64,000 nucleotides of DNA from Ruthenibacterium lactatiformans (GTDB lineage Bacteria > Bacillota > Clostridia > Oscillospirales > Ruminococcaceae): NCBI RefSeq assembly GCF_000949455.1, contig NZ_JXXK01000008.1:1-64000 (forward strand), given 5' to 3'. Within the stretch, counting starts at the first letter, position 1. Each line of letters opens with the position of its first letter. The notes under the pieces were generated by a model. It saw only the letters and a program-made list of their open reading frames with translations, had not been told where the DNA came from and made no database searches. Positions 7,989 to 15,247 of the stretch are shown here, piece after piece. The translations under genes and the position numbers were made by a program.

Positions 7989-8522
7989 TTAAAAATCAAT
8001 CGTTCCGATTCGTTCTGGTTTATAAACCTTCTCCCAGTGCCAACCATCATCGTACAAATTAGGTACTTTTGTCCGTTTAAAGTCTCGAATGACTGTACTC
8101 ATTCGTGCTTTACTCAATTCATTGAACACAAACTCAGCAGCGCAACGGATGTTGGATTCACTACAATGCTGTCCCCAAAAGCTATCTATAAGCCAACCTT
8201 TTTTGGTCTCTTCCAAAGCTGCGTCCATTGAGTATTTCCCGTTTTTAATTGGTGTCTTGATATAGTAAAAAGGAAAGAACGGGTTATCATCTACCTGGTA
8301 GTAGTAGTACACATCATTTAATACAAAACTAATGTACGAAGTATGTGTGACCTTGATCGGTTCAGTGTCCTTACAATTCCGGTCACTGATAAAAGCCTGC
8401 CTTGTAGGCTTTACCCTGCCGCCGTGCTCTTTCACCAAACTTGCCAGTGCTGACATCATACGCGCCATGTTATAGTCGCAAGAACGAAGATACAGCCGTT
8501 GATTTTCTTTTGAAACGATCAT
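7989..8522 (-). CDS. Hypothetical protein
   Basis: The start chosen is ATG 8522 (MIVSKENQRLYLRSCDYNMA), because GGAGGG lies 6 bases upstream; the longer frame from 8558 has no such site. The 177-aa product has a Tyr-rich middle (NDVYYYYQVDDNPFFPFYYI) typical of beta structure and a C-terminal basic segment. No domain recognised. Confidence 0.55.
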   Translation of the reverse strand: MIVSKENQRLYLRSCDYNMARMMSALASLVKEHGGRVKPTRQAFISDRNCKDTEPIKVTHTSYISFVLNDVYYYYQVDDNPFFPFYYIKTPIKNGKYSMDAALEETKKGWLIDSFWGQHCSESNIRCAAEFVFNELSKARMSTVIRDFKRTKVPNLYDDGWHWEKVYKPERIGTIDF

Positions 8523-8604
8523 ATTTGACCCTCCACTAAATATTTTGTTGATACTCAAACCTGTGATAGGGCTTTTATGCAGATGCCCTTCAGAACTGCT
8601 TTTT

Positions 8605-8817
8605 CTATACTCTTACAAACTCAGATAGATAAAAAATGTCGTCTCCGAGCCTGAAGAATATCTTCCCGGTGTGTCTTTCACGCTTCACAGGCACTGTCCA
8701 AAATCCACGTAAAAAGCCATTTTTTCGATAAGTTACCGTTACTTCCGACAATAGATGCTCACGATTCGTTTTGCAGCCTACGATTGTAAAAACACGTGTT
8801 CCCAGATTTAAAACCAT
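8605..8817 (-). CDS. Hypothetical basic 70-aa protein
   Basis: Starts at ATG 8817 (MVLNLGTRVFTIVGCKTNRE), 9 bases after AGGAG. An upstream in-frame TTG (8826) is less well spaced. The protein is short, basic and beta-rich with Arg/Lys pairs, compatible with a small nucleic-acid-binding fold but unproven. Confidence 0.5.
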   Translation of the reverse strand: MVLNLGTRVFTIVGCKTNREHLLSEVTVTYRKNGFLRGFWTVPVKRERHTGKIFFRLGDDIFYLSEFVRV

Positions 8818-8917
8818 ATATATCAACTCCTTTGGGGCGTTTTTTCTTTAGCCCGCCTTGTATTGACTAATTATAAGATTGCGATATTTGCCTGTCAATA
8901 CTTTTGCCATTATAATG

Positions 8918-9775
8918 TCAAAAGATCAAACCACGTGTGGGCAGCTCCTGTACTTTCCGCTCCCCATATTGAGGCAGTTTATTGATGTAATGCTCAATCA
9001 CACTCGCCATTGCATTGCTGGGTTTACGATCGATATAGCATGCTCTTGCCATGTATTCAAACCGCTTCGGAGAACTTTGCGAAATGATTTTTACAATTTC
9101 TGTTCTAAGTTCATTCGGAGAAATGTCACAACGAGCCGTATAGACATAATTCAATGCCATAATAACCGATCTGCTATATGCTCCAGGCTCCATATGCCAG
9201 TTTGCTTCCCGAATAATTCTAAAGATCCACCGAAGTTCATCAGGCTCATTGTTAGTAATGGCAAGCGCAACACCTATCGCAGTCAACACGCCGGCACTGT
9301 TCTTTCCACATGCCTTTTTGATCTTGATACCATATTCATCGCAGATATCACGCAAAAGCAACGCAGCCTTGCCACGTTCTTCACCGCTGGCACACGCCGC
9401 AATAAATTTGTCGTATTGCGTTAGTTTGGTTACATTTTCTTCTTGTGTTACAAACAGGTGCGCTTCATCTTCGTCTGTAAGACCTGTGCGAATATTGCAA
9501 AGCACATGTGTCTTACCAACCATAACGGCAGCACGCAAACGGTTGCCGCCGTCCCAAATATTAAAATGATCTCCTCGCTCACTCGCTTCCAAGTGGCCAG
9601 CTTTATTATCATCCCAATTCGATGCAATGTGAGCGACATGACGCCCTTGGTCACGCTGGTAAATTGGACTAAGTTCACACAGGTCAACGGGGATCAATGC
9701 AGTCTTGATACCGTTCCCTTCGGTGTGGGCGTTCATCATGATGGTTTCTACTCGGGCTTTGTTCTGCTTGTTCAT
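8918..9775 (-). CDS. ParB/sulfiredoxin-like protein
   Basis: A 285-aa protein. The N-terminal 110 residues look like a ParB/Srx nucleotide-binding domain: SPIYQRDQGRHVAHIASNWD followed by FNIWDGGNRLRAAVMVG, the 'DG..R..A' box of the family. The C-terminal part is helical with no clear DNA-binding helix-turn-helix. Such DUF6551-type proteins are common on phages and plasmids and may act in partition or as CTP/ATP-dependent switches. I infer a partition-like or regulatory role. ATG 9775 follows a GGAGAATT site. Confidence 0.65.
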   Translation of the reverse strand: MNKQNKARVETIMMNAHTEGNGIKTALIPVDLCELSPIYQRDQGRHVAHIASNWDDNKAGHLEASERGDHFNIWDGGNRLRAAVMVGKTHVLCNIRTGLTDEDEAHLFVTQEENVTKLTQYDKFIAACASGEERGKAALLLRDICDEYGIKIKKACGKNSAGVLTAIGVALAITNNEPDELRWIFRIIREANWHMEPGAYSRSVIMALNYVYTARCDISPNELRTEIVKIISQSSPKRFEYMARACYIDRKPSNAMASVIEHYINKLPQYGERKVQELPTRGLIF

Positions 9776-9820
9776 GGTAATTCTCCTTTAAAATATGTAT
9801 TTATTATGTATTTTTAATAC

Positions 9821-9916
9821 TTACAGCAAAGCTGCAAGCATTTGCGGCACACAGAGATACAGGAGCATAACAGCTCCTACGATAACGCAGTTCTTTATAA
9901 ATCTCTTGCGTTTCAT
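9821..9916 (-). CDS. Tiny membrane peptide
   Basis: A 31-residue frame starting at ATG 9916, after AAGGAGCATAAAAG, reads MKRKRFIKNCVIVGAVMLLY and ends LAALL. A basic N-terminus followed by one hydrophobic helix indicates a single-pass membrane peptide. It lies just upstream of the ParB-like gene. The good ribosome site supports translation; the role is unknown. Confidence 0.5.
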   Translation of the reverse strand: MKRKRFIKNCVIVGAVMLLYLCVPQMLAALL

Positions 9917-9949
9917 TTTCTTTTATGCTCCTTTGTTCTGATTTTGGGT

Positions 9950-9988
9950 ATAAAAAGAGCGCCCTATCTTGTTAGATAGAGCGCTTTA
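9950..9988 (-). terminator. Intrinsic terminator after the 10015-10245 gene
   Basis: Read leftward, AGCGCTCTATCT pairs with AGATAGGGCGCT around a 4-base loop, then CTTTTT. The 12-bp stem has one mismatch. Confidence 0.7.
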
Positions 9989-10014
9989 TGCGAAATCAAA
10001 GTATCAAATATTTA

Positions 10015-10245
10015 TCATTTCAAAAGCAAAATCACAAAAATTATAGCCAAACCAATCATTATAGAGGAAACCACTCTGAATAATGAGACAACAGGCGATC
10101 CCAATTGCTTTTCCTCGTATTTTTTTGATGACTTTACTTCGTGTTTTCTCATCGGAGCAGATTGATTGATCCTATCAACGCTCTGCTTATAGTGTACATA
10201 ACCGTCAAGACCTGAGCCATAAAACCCAAAATCATTTTTGGACAT
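10015..10245 (-). CDS. Small membrane-anchored protein with GLDGYVHYKQ motif
   Basis: The 76-residue product starts MSKNDFGFYGSGLDGYVHYK and ends with a hydrophobic helix (VVSSIMIGLAIIFVILLLK) that would anchor it in the membrane. The first 20 residues are nearly repeated in the 56-aa protein encoded antisense inside the tape-measure intron (50219-50389: MSKDYGYFGDGLDGYVHYKQ), so these are two members of a family found in this element. That other copy lacks the membrane helix. ATG 10245 is followed downstream by a strong terminator. Function unknown. Confidence 0.6.
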   Translation of the reverse strand: MSKNDFGFYGSGLDGYVHYKQSVDRINQSAPMRKHEVKSSKKYEEKQLGSPVVSLFRVVSSIMIGLAIIFVILLLK

Positions 10246-10375
10246 ACAATCGCCTCTATTCGTACAAACCTACATTTACAATTGAATCAGTTCGTTCTGT
10301 CCATTTTAACAGCGTATTCGTTGCGCTGCGAGTAATTGCCACATCCTCAGCCTTATGTCCTTTGCTCGCTTATTT

Positions 10376-10651
10376 TTATTCAGCCTTGCGAAGATCTTTG
10401 AGTACAGCGGTGTGATTCATCACAACAGTTTCCAGCGTGCGCAGCCTGTCGCGCATGTCGTCGATCTGCGCGGCGCGGTCATTCGCCTTGTCCAGTTTTT
10501 CCGCAATATCAGTATACTGCTCAGCAATAAGGCTGATTTTGTGGTCTTGCTGTTCTACAAGCATGCGAGTGCGACGAACTTCTGTCTCCAGCTTTTCCTG
10601 GCCGGCCTTTAATTCACCCAACATCTGCAAAATCAATTCTTCGTTTTTCAT
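10376..10651 (-). CDS. Coiled-coil protein
   Basis: The start chosen is ATG 10651 (MKNEELILQMLGELKAGQEK), 6 bases after AGGAGAGTG. The 91-residue product is almost entirely a charged helix with heptad-like Leu/Ile/Met spacing (LDKANDRAAQIDDMRDRLRT). It resembles small coiled-coil proteins widespread in Clostridia genomes. It may oligomerise; the role is unknown. Confidence 0.55.
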   Translation of the reverse strand: MKNEELILQMLGELKAGQEKLETEVRRTRMLVEQQDHKISLIAEQYTDIAEKLDKANDRAAQIDDMRDRLRTLETVVMNHTAVLKDLRKAE

Positions 10652-10934
10652 TTGCTTCACTCTCCTGTGCTTGATATTATACCCCATGGCGAGAGGGGTT
10701 ACAATTGGTCATTCTCACAAAGTTTTCCGAGCTACATTCAGTAGCTACAATTGAAGCCTACGATGGATTATGCTTAACAAATCATTTCAGCCACAAAAAC
10801 GCATTTGAAATCCTCAAATATCGGGCAAAAATAGCGAAAATCAAAGATTAAAAACGGATTTTACGTTTTTATTATATAGCGCAGTATAAGACAAGCATTG
10901 GTGCACAACTCTTGACGGCTCCATTTCGTCGCCT
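10652..10934. other. Non-coding gap
   Basis: No frame with a credible ribosome site was found. The stretch is AT-rich and holds no clear hairpin apart from the terminator that begins at its right end. Confidence 0.4.
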
Positions 10935-10936
10935 TG

Positions 10937-10968
10937 GATCAAAAAACGCCCCGCAAAGCAGAGCGTTC
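10937..10968 (-). terminator. Shared toxin-antitoxin terminator, copy 1
   Basis: Leftward reading gives AACGCTCTGCTTTGCGGGGCGTT followed by T6. Near-identical copies lie at 11675-11702 and 12502-12530. Confidence 0.7.
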
Positions 10969-10974
10969 ATTGCG

Positions 10975-11289
10975 TTAATCAAATTGTAGACGTGATGCAA
11001 TATCAGATGAACTATATAGCACACGCAGCACTATCACAGAGCTGTTTTCTATTGTATATATTATAGAGTAATTGTCGACTATCAGCTGCCTGACAACGTG
11101 TAATTGTGGGGCTAAGACAATTTGTTTGCAACGATCCGGTAAGGTCTCAAGGGATCGAATTTTCTCTGCAATCCGATCGTATTGCCGCATTGCTGTTTCT
11201 GGTTCTTGGAAAGCTTTTGCTATATAATCATAGATTGAATTCATATCATCCAGTGCGAGGCTGGTGATTTCTACATTATACTGCTTCAT
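10975..11289 (-). CDS. RelE/ParE-family toxin
   Basis: The 104-aa protein has the family layout: an N-terminal helix pair (ITSLALDDMNSIYDYIAKAF), a central LETLPDRCKQIV, and C-terminal strands with IIYTIENSSVIVLRVLY. Members are either ribosome-dependent mRNA endonucleases (RelE) or gyrase poisons (ParE); the catalytic type cannot be told from sequence alone. It is coupled by a 4-bp overlap to the antitoxin at 11286-11591 and ends in terminator copy 1. It probably stabilises the element. Confidence 0.75.
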   Translation of the reverse strand: MKQYNVEITSLALDDMNSIYDYIAKAFQEPETAMRQYDRIAEKIRSLETLPDRCKQIVLAPQLHVVRQLIVDNYSIIYTIENSSVIVLRVLYSSSDIASRLQFD

Positions 11290-11591
11290 TTGTGGGTTTT
11301 ATGAAAAGCTGCAAACGCCGCAGAAGCATTTTGCACTTTTCCTTGCTCCATTTCTTCATAGCCTGCTGTTATTGCCGCGCGAAGTTCCGAATTTGTCATA
11401 TTATCTGCATTGATCTCTGCTGGTGCCTTTGGAAGTGTAATTGGGAACGGAATCCCGCCAGTAAGAGAAATTTGTCTCAGATACGCGTCTACTGCAGTTG
11501 CCATAGGAATACCTAGTTGTTTTAAAACATTTTCAGCCTGCTGTTTGACCTGTGGATTTACCCGTAGATTCATTGTAACTGACTTTTCCAT
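11286..11591 (-). CDS. RelB/DinJ-family antitoxin
   Basis: Start ATG 11591 (MEKSVTMNLRVNPQVKQQAE) follows AGAGGTGAATG; the longer frame to 11612 overlaps the promoter. The N-terminal ribbon-helix-helix (VTMNLRVNPQVKQQAENVLK..LGIPMATAVDAYLRQI) is typical of RelB/DinJ, and the C-terminal half would wrap the toxin encoded next. A palindromic operator overlaps its promoter (11612-11640), consistent with autoregulation. Confidence 0.8.
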   Translation of the reverse strand: MEKSVTMNLRVNPQVKQQAENVLKQLGIPMATAVDAYLRQISLTGGIPFPITLPKAPAEINADNMTNSELRAAITAGYEEMEQGKVQNASAAFAAFHKTHK

Positions 11592-11611
11592 ATCATTCAC
11601 CTCTCGCCACA

Positions 11612-11640
11612 AGTGTAACGCAAACAGCGTTACAAGTCAA
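11612..11640 (-). promoter_or_regulatory. Sigma-A promoter with built-in operator for the RelBE-type pair
   Basis: On the minus strand TTGACT (11640-11635) and TACACT (11617-11612) are separated by exactly 17 bases. The spacer and -10 contain a perfect palindrome, TGTAACGC-AAACA-GCGTTACA (11614-11634), a likely binding site for the ribbon-helix-helix antitoxin. Confidence 0.8.
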
Positions 11641-11674
11641 GTATCATCCAAAATATTTTTCACGCGCTGCGCAA

Positions 11675-11702
11675 AAAAACGCCCCGCAAAGCAGAGCGTT
11701 CT
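11675..11702 (-). terminator. Shared toxin-antitoxin terminator, copy 2
   Basis: Same hairpin as at 10937-10968. The homology to copy 3 extends upstream and downstream (ATCATCCAAAATATTTTTCA on one side, TTCTTCGTTATATTCAATT on the other), about 80 bp in all. Confidence 0.7.
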
Positions 11703-11711
11703 TCGTTATAT

Positions 11712-11845
11712 TCAATTAATTTCACTGGCACTAAACTCTGTAACTGGTTCAACCGTTACCTTCGTTTTTTTGCCTCCAACTCGCCCTTTTCATAGGCAAT
11801 AGCTTCTTCTAGACCTAATGCAACTTTATCGAAAACGGTACTCAT
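11712..11845 (-). pseudogene. Frameshifted remnant of a HigA/XRE-type antitoxin
   Basis: From ATG 11845 the frame reads MSTVFDKVALGLEEAIAYEK, then GELEAKK, and stops early. One added base in the A7 run (about 11771-11777) restores KVTVEPVTEFSASEIN, as in small HTH antitoxins whose family continues with an XRE domain. Here the XRE part is missing and the sequence ends at terminator copy 2. It appears both frameshifted and truncated. Confidence 0.55.
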
Positions 11846-11857
11846 TAAGAAACCTCT

Positions 11858-12127
11858 CTACTTTTCATAATGCGTCCACATTCTGATGATTTTTACTATC
11901 TTTTCATCTTCAAAAACTTGGTACACTATCCTATGCTGTCTGTTAATTCGTCTTGAGTACATTCCAAACAAATCACCAACCAATTTTTCATATGACGGTG
12001 GGGTCTGATAAGGATTATTTCTGATTACCTCAATCAAAGCTTTTGCTTTGGTTGCAAGATTCGCTCTTTGAAGCTTTTGAATATCCTTTACTGCATCTTT
12101 GGAATATACAATTTTATAACTCACCAA
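11858..12127 (-). CDS. YoeB/Txe-family toxin
   Basis: An 89-residue mRNA interferase of RelE fold: MVSYKIVYSKDAVKDIQKLQ at the start, then PPSYEKLVGDLFGMYSRRIN and RQHRIVYQVFEDEKIVKIIR, ending MWTHYEK. The 'RIN.qHRivY..w.hY' signature contains the conserved Arg, His and C-terminal Tyr of YoeB. It cleaves mRNA on the ribosome when free. It overlaps its antitoxin gene by 7 bp. Confidence 0.85.
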   Translation of the reverse strand: MVSYKIVYSKDAVKDIQKLQRANLATKAKALIEVIRNNPYQTPPSYEKLVGDLFGMYSRRINRQHRIVYQVFEDEKIVKIIRMWTHYEK

Positions 12128-12369
12128 ACCACCTCGTCTTCAGGAATACACTCGGACAGAGGCGTGTTCATTCCATCGATCAGCGTTTTTTTCAACTCTG
12201 CGTTTGACGACAATTCAAGCGTTGCCATAATACCATTATACTCTTCTTCACTTAGCAAGATAGCATTGCCGGATTTTGTAGAAATATTTATTGGCTCATT
12301 GTATTTAATTGTATTCTCAAGCATAGCAAAAACATTTTTCCTGAATTGCGTAATATTTGTATTAAGCAT
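12121..12369 (-). CDS. Phd/YefM-family antitoxin
   Basis: Start ATG 12369 (MLNTNITQFRKNVFAMLENT) lies downstream of AGAGGTG; the extended frame to 12414 would run through the promoter. The NITQFRKNVF...INISTKSGNAILLSEEEYNG pattern is the YefM fold, and the C-terminal part neutralises the adjacent YoeB-type toxin. An operator of two TGTACA boxes lies in front of it. Confidence 0.85.
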   Translation of the reverse strand: MLNTNITQFRKNVFAMLENTIKYNEPINISTKSGNAILLSEEEYNGIMATLELSSNAELKKTLIDGMNTPLSECIPEDEVVW

Positions 12370-12395
12370 TATAGACACCTCTTTGTCACAAAACA

Positions 12396-12445
12396 TGTAC
12401 ATTATCGTGTACATATATTATATGCACTCGCTTACGAAATGTCAA
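12396..12445 (-). promoter_or_regulatory. Consensus sigma-A promoter and YefM-type operator
   Basis: The minus strand has a perfect TTGACA (12445-12440), 17-base spacer and TATAAT (12422-12417). Downstream are two TGTACA hexamers (12408-12413 and 12396-12401), the palindromic box bound by YefM-YoeB complexes in other bacteria. Confidence 0.85.
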
Positions 12446-12501
12446 CAAGCACTGTGGGTTTTCCAGGCATCATCCAAAATATTTTTCATGCGCTACATCC
12501 A

Positions 12502-12530
12502 AAAAAACGCCCTGCAAAGCAGAGCGTTCT
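12502..12530 (-). terminator. Shared toxin-antitoxin terminator, copy 3
   Basis: AACGCTCTGCTTTGCAGGGCGTT followed by T7, read leftward. Part of an about 80-bp repeat shared with 11640-11720. Confidence 0.65.
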
Positions 12531-12544
12531 TCGTTATATTCAAT

Positions 12545-12753
12545 TTAATTCCATGATAAGGTTAGCTTTCGCTTGTTTGATGCACAATCTTTCAGATATA
12601 AATTTATAAGCGTTTGATACGGGATGCGGCCTCTTCAGACTGACTTTTGAAATAGTCTATTGCTTCCGCATCAATGTTTATTGTGATTTGTCGTTTTAGC
12701 TGTTTGCTATATGGGTTTTTCCTTGCATTTGAAAAATCGTATTCTCGTTTCAT
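12545..12753 (-). pseudogene. Frameshifted CopG/BrnA-type antitoxin
   Basis: ATG 12753 opens MKREYDFSNARKNPYSKQLK followed by RQITINIDAEAIDYFKSQSE, the usual start of this antitoxin type. The in-frame reading then goes wrong (AASRIKRL, stop at 12604). Shifting by one base near 12626-12632 restores IPYQTLINLYLKDCASNKRK followed by LTLSWN and a stop at 12545, exactly the expected C-terminus. The gene is therefore broken by a single-base indel, or the sequence has an error there. Confidence 0.7.
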
Positions 12754-12770
12754 GTTGTCGCCCACCATAA

Positions 12771-13049
12771 TCAACAATAAAATCTTATTTCTCCGTGATG
12801 ATCTTGCCACTTTCTAACGATTTCAAACGATCTGGCTTCGATGACATCCATGATATCGGAAAGCATTCGTTCCGGAATTTTAGAATTATTATGGGCTAGC
12901 AAACATTTTCCTTGTCGTGTAATCCAAACTTTTGTTGCATTTCCGGATGGAGTCCCCTGTGTGATATGAACGTGTACTGGTTCTAATGGATAATTTTCAT
13001 TTGACCAAAAATACACAAGATATGCCCCAACTCTAAATATTTGCGGCAC
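12771..13049 (-). CDS. DUF4160 protein
   Basis: A 92-residue protein with the DUF4160 pattern: MPQIFRVGAYLVYFWSNENY, then PVHVHI, AKVW-like ATKVWITRQGKCLLAHN, and a C-terminal IVRKWQDHHGEIRFYC. DUF4160 genes sit next to small DNA-binding partner genes and are considered toxin-antitoxin-like, but no activity is established as far as I know. It overlaps the 13033-13311 gene by 17 bp, and the broken CopG-type gene follows. Confidence 0.7.
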   Translation of the reverse strand: MPQIFRVGAYLVYFWSNENYPLEPVHVHITQGTPSGNATKVWITRQGKCLLAHNNSKIPERMLSDIMDVIEARSFEIVRKWQDHHGEIRFYC

Positions 13050-13311
13050 AGCCCATTCCTCCTTGCTTCGAGAACCGAATGATCAAATGTGCCGTACTTT
13101 CAAGGAGTTCCTGAAAATACTGAATTTCAGCGTCACTATATCCATCAACATTTCTCCACGCATATTCAGGCAAACGGCAATATGCATTCTTGAACCCCGT
13201 GCTCACTGGTGTCTCAATAAATACATCTACATGTTCTCCCGTGTCATTTTCAATTGGCTTTCCAAATGTGATTTCTGTGTTATCTGAAAGTGTCATAAAT
13301 GGATAAATCAT
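13033..13311 (-). CDS. Hypothetical protein coupled to DUF4160 gene
   Basis: A 92-residue alpha/beta protein (MIYPFMTLSDNTEITFGKPI...). It overlaps the start of the DUF4160 gene, so the two are translated together. It may belong to the same toxin-antitoxin-like unit. No domain recognised. Confidence 0.5.
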   Translation of the reverse strand: MIYPFMTLSDNTEITFGKPIENDTGEHVDVFIETPVSTGFKNAYCRLPEYAWRNVDGYSDAEIQYFQELLESTAHLIIRFSKQGGMGCAANI

Positions 13312-13807
13312 ATTATTCGCCTCTTTTTTACACTTTTAGTACGTAGTGACGATTTCTAAAACACTAAAACAATCAATGCGTGAGCTTGTGACAGTCTATG
13401 TTTCTATATATATTATATTCATTTCATGCAATGAGGTCAATTGCAACATTAAATAATTGCCCCATCTAAATAATCCATTTCCCATTTTTCAAGCCCAGAG
13501 TGATTTTCATAAATACTTTTTGTACCATACAATTTGTAGCTATGCAAAAGATACTCCGGACTTTTACAATGCATATTGCTTGTGTTATATCCTTTTGACA
13601 CCTTGCATCTATGCGTTGTCAAACATTCAGAATGCGACGTTTGCGGCAATTCTTTTGTGCCGTAAAGAGGAACTATTGCAACATCATTAAAGAAACCGCA
13701 AGACAGAGTTTGCGGTCAAGGTGGTGTAAAAAACAAATTGTTATTTATACAAAACGCTTATATAAGATAATTCTGTTTTATGGTAAAATGGTAGCGAGGT
13801 GATTGAA
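13312..13807. other. Boundary between leftward and rightward genes
   Basis: About 500 AT-rich bases. A leftward open frame (13449-13649) has no ribosome site and looks non-coding. Toward the right, an extended -10 (TGGTAAAAT, ending near 13789) precedes the rightward gene at 13808, without a clear -35. Confidence 0.4.
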
Positions 13808-14422
13808 ATGAGTAAGGGAGACGGACACGGTATGAGCTTTGTTTACGATTGGCAGCTGTTTACAGAAAAAAATCGTGAATATTCTCATCCTATTGGCCAA
13901 TCAAAATGCAAAACATATTCTATTGAAGATTATGCAAAAGGATGCTTATATTATATCAAAGAAAATAGTTGTTGCGCATTGAATAAAAAGACTTGTGTTT
14001 GTTTTACAGATAATTCCAAGCTTTGCGAAAAACATGTGCGTGATACAATCATTTCTCAGCCCCCTAGAACAAATGACGGACACTATAAAAATAATTCTAT
14101 AAGCAGTCAGAATTCGAGAAGCACTTCTTTAATTCCCACCAAAACAATTACATTGTCGAATCATAAAACTCATTCTAAAGATTATTATCCGAAAACATTC
14201 AAAGAGCAAAAAAGATATCTATTAAAAACAATTTTACATGTATATGTTTTAGTTGTTTGCATTATGTTCCCAGCAAAAAAAGTCCAACTTGTAACGCAGG
14301 ATACGCCTTCAACAAGAGAAAGAAAACTTGTCCGATTTTTTCTTACCGAAAATCAGGCACAATTAGTTTGGGAGATAATTCAAATGCACAAAAATGAGGT
14401 TGCATATCTTGAAATACAGTAA
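13808..14422 (+). CDS. Lone rightward hypothetical protein with one membrane helix
   Basis: Starts at ATG 13808 (MSKGDGHGMSFVYDWQLFTE), after GAGGTGAT. The product is 204 residues. It has a Cys-rich segment (NSCCALNKKTCVCF...CEKHV), a Ser/Thr/Lys-rich middle, and one hydrophobic stretch (TILHVYVLVVCIMFPA) near residue 145. It is the only rightward gene in the left arm and uses its own candidate extended -10 promoter, the arrangement of a moron-type cargo gene. Function unknown. Confidence 0.55.
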   Translation: MSKGDGHGMSFVYDWQLFTEKNREYSHPIGQSKCKTYSIEDYAKGCLYYIKENSCCALNKKTCVCFTDNSKLCEKHVRDTIISQPPRTNDGHYKNNSISSQNSRSTSLIPTKTITLSNHKTHSKDYYPKTFKEQKRYLLKTILHVYVLVVCIMFPAKKVQLVTQDTPSTRERKLVRFFLTENQAQLVWEIIQMHKNEVAYLEIQ

Positions 14423-14528
14423 CCGCAAAAAACAAACTGCCTTGCCATGAGGTAACGGATCAACTGATTGAATTGCTAACTTACAACCGGGTGCAACACT
14501 CAATATAGTGTAATGCAGTTACAAATCT

Positions 14529-14708
14529 TTATTTATTTTTCTCAATATAATCAATGATAAACTGTTTTAAAACTGAATAACGACTCACACCGTTTTTCTT
14601 ACAACATTCATCAAATTCCTTGGCTATTGAAATAGGTAGATTGGCTCCAACAAGTTTTCTTTGCTCTTTTTCCCTTGCGTATTCCTTACTATAATTTCTT
14701 TCAGCCAT
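14529..14708 (-). CDS. Ribbon-helix-helix-like DNA-binding protein
   Basis: A 59-residue frame starting at ATG 14708 reads MAERNYSKEYAREKEQRKLV then GANLPISIAKEFDECCKKNG and VSRYSVLKQFIIDYIEKNK. The strand GANLPIS, followed by two helices, matches ribbon-helix-helix repressors of plasmids. It lies next to a second small protein of similar size (14713-14973) with a near-identical start region (GTGATAGTATGGCT). A copy-control, partition or antitoxin role is possible. Confidence 0.55.
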   Translation of the reverse strand: MAERNYSKEYAREKEQRKLVGANLPISIAKEFDECCKKNGVSRYSVLKQFIIDYIEKNK

Positions 14709-14712
14709 ACTA

Positions 14713-14973
14713 TCACTTACTTATTTTAAATTCCTTTTTAATGATTTTCTTTATAAAATCCGAAGCAGATTTACATTGGTATTCTAAAAGCAGATCATCA
14801 AACAATTCGCCCTCTTGTGTTGTAAGAATTAAATTATATCGCCTTTTTAGTTGCTCTCTCTTTTTTTCTGCTTCTTCTCTCGACATAGCCATACTATCAC
14901 CATCCAGTGATGATAGTATACCAAAATTTCCTGGCTTTTTCAATTCAATTGTATTGCACTTTTTCTTGCTCAT
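14713..14973 (-). CDS. Small basic helical protein, possible ribbon-helix-helix
   Basis: The frame from ATG 14973 gives 86 residues (MSKKKCNTIELKKPGNFGIL...). An alternative start at 14892 (MAMSREEAEKKREQLKRRYN) follows GGTGATAGT and resembles the start of the neighbouring 14529-14708 gene. The C-terminal LILTTQEGELFDDLLLEYQC followed by KSASDFIKKIIKKEF would suit a ribbon-helix-helix domain. The start is uncertain. Confidence 0.5.
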   Translation of the reverse strand: MSKKKCNTIELKKPGNFGILSSLDGDSMAMSREEAEKKREQLKRRYNLILTTQEGELFDDLLLEYQCKSASDFIKKIIKKEFKISK

Positions 14974-15031
14974 GTGATATACTTATCCGCAAAGGGGCAG
15001 GCGGTTTATAGTGTCGCCCAGCACTTTTTGC

Positions 15032-15118
15032 TTATTGGCTTATGTATTCTATGGCAGCTTGCCAGCTTTCAAACTTTATTAGTTTGGTGCCACACCTTAC
15101 ATACCAATATTCCCCCAT
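15032..15118 (-). CDS. Possible 28-aa peptide
   Basis: ATG 15118 opens MGEYWYVRCGTKLIKFESWQ, then AAIEYISQ and stop. The composition looks protein-like, but the upstream sequence gives no good ribosome site, so translation is uncertain. Confidence 0.3.
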   Translation of the reverse strand: MGEYWYVRCGTKLIKFESWQAAIEYISQ

Positions 15119-15147
15119 TGGGAAAGGCAATCATTGCGCCCCCTTTC

Positions 15148-15177
15148 GCCTGTGTAGATGCACAGGCTTTTTTGTTG
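15148..15177 (+). terminator. Hairpin GCCTGTG/CACAGGC with T6 on plus strand
   Basis: GCCTGTGTAGATGCACAGGC followed by TTTTTT. No rightward gene precedes it, so either an unannotated rightward transcript ends here or the hairpin serves another role. Confidence 0.55.
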
Positions 15178-15229
15178 CCACTCTGCATTTTTCATGCGGG
15201 CTTGTGACCGCCATTGGCTGCATTAGCTA

Positions 15230-15247
15230 GGGCGGCTTTTGCCGCCC
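15230..15247. terminator. GC-rich hairpin GGGCGGC-TTTT-GCCGCCC
   Basis: Perfect 7-bp stem with a TTTT loop, between the 15356-16081 gene and the small leftward genes. It lacks a long T-run, so termination is only suggested. Confidence 0.4.

Noticed and set aside
13449..13649. 66-codon leftward frame
   Set aside because: No Shine-Dalgarno sequence and no protein-like conservation that I can see; left as non-coding.
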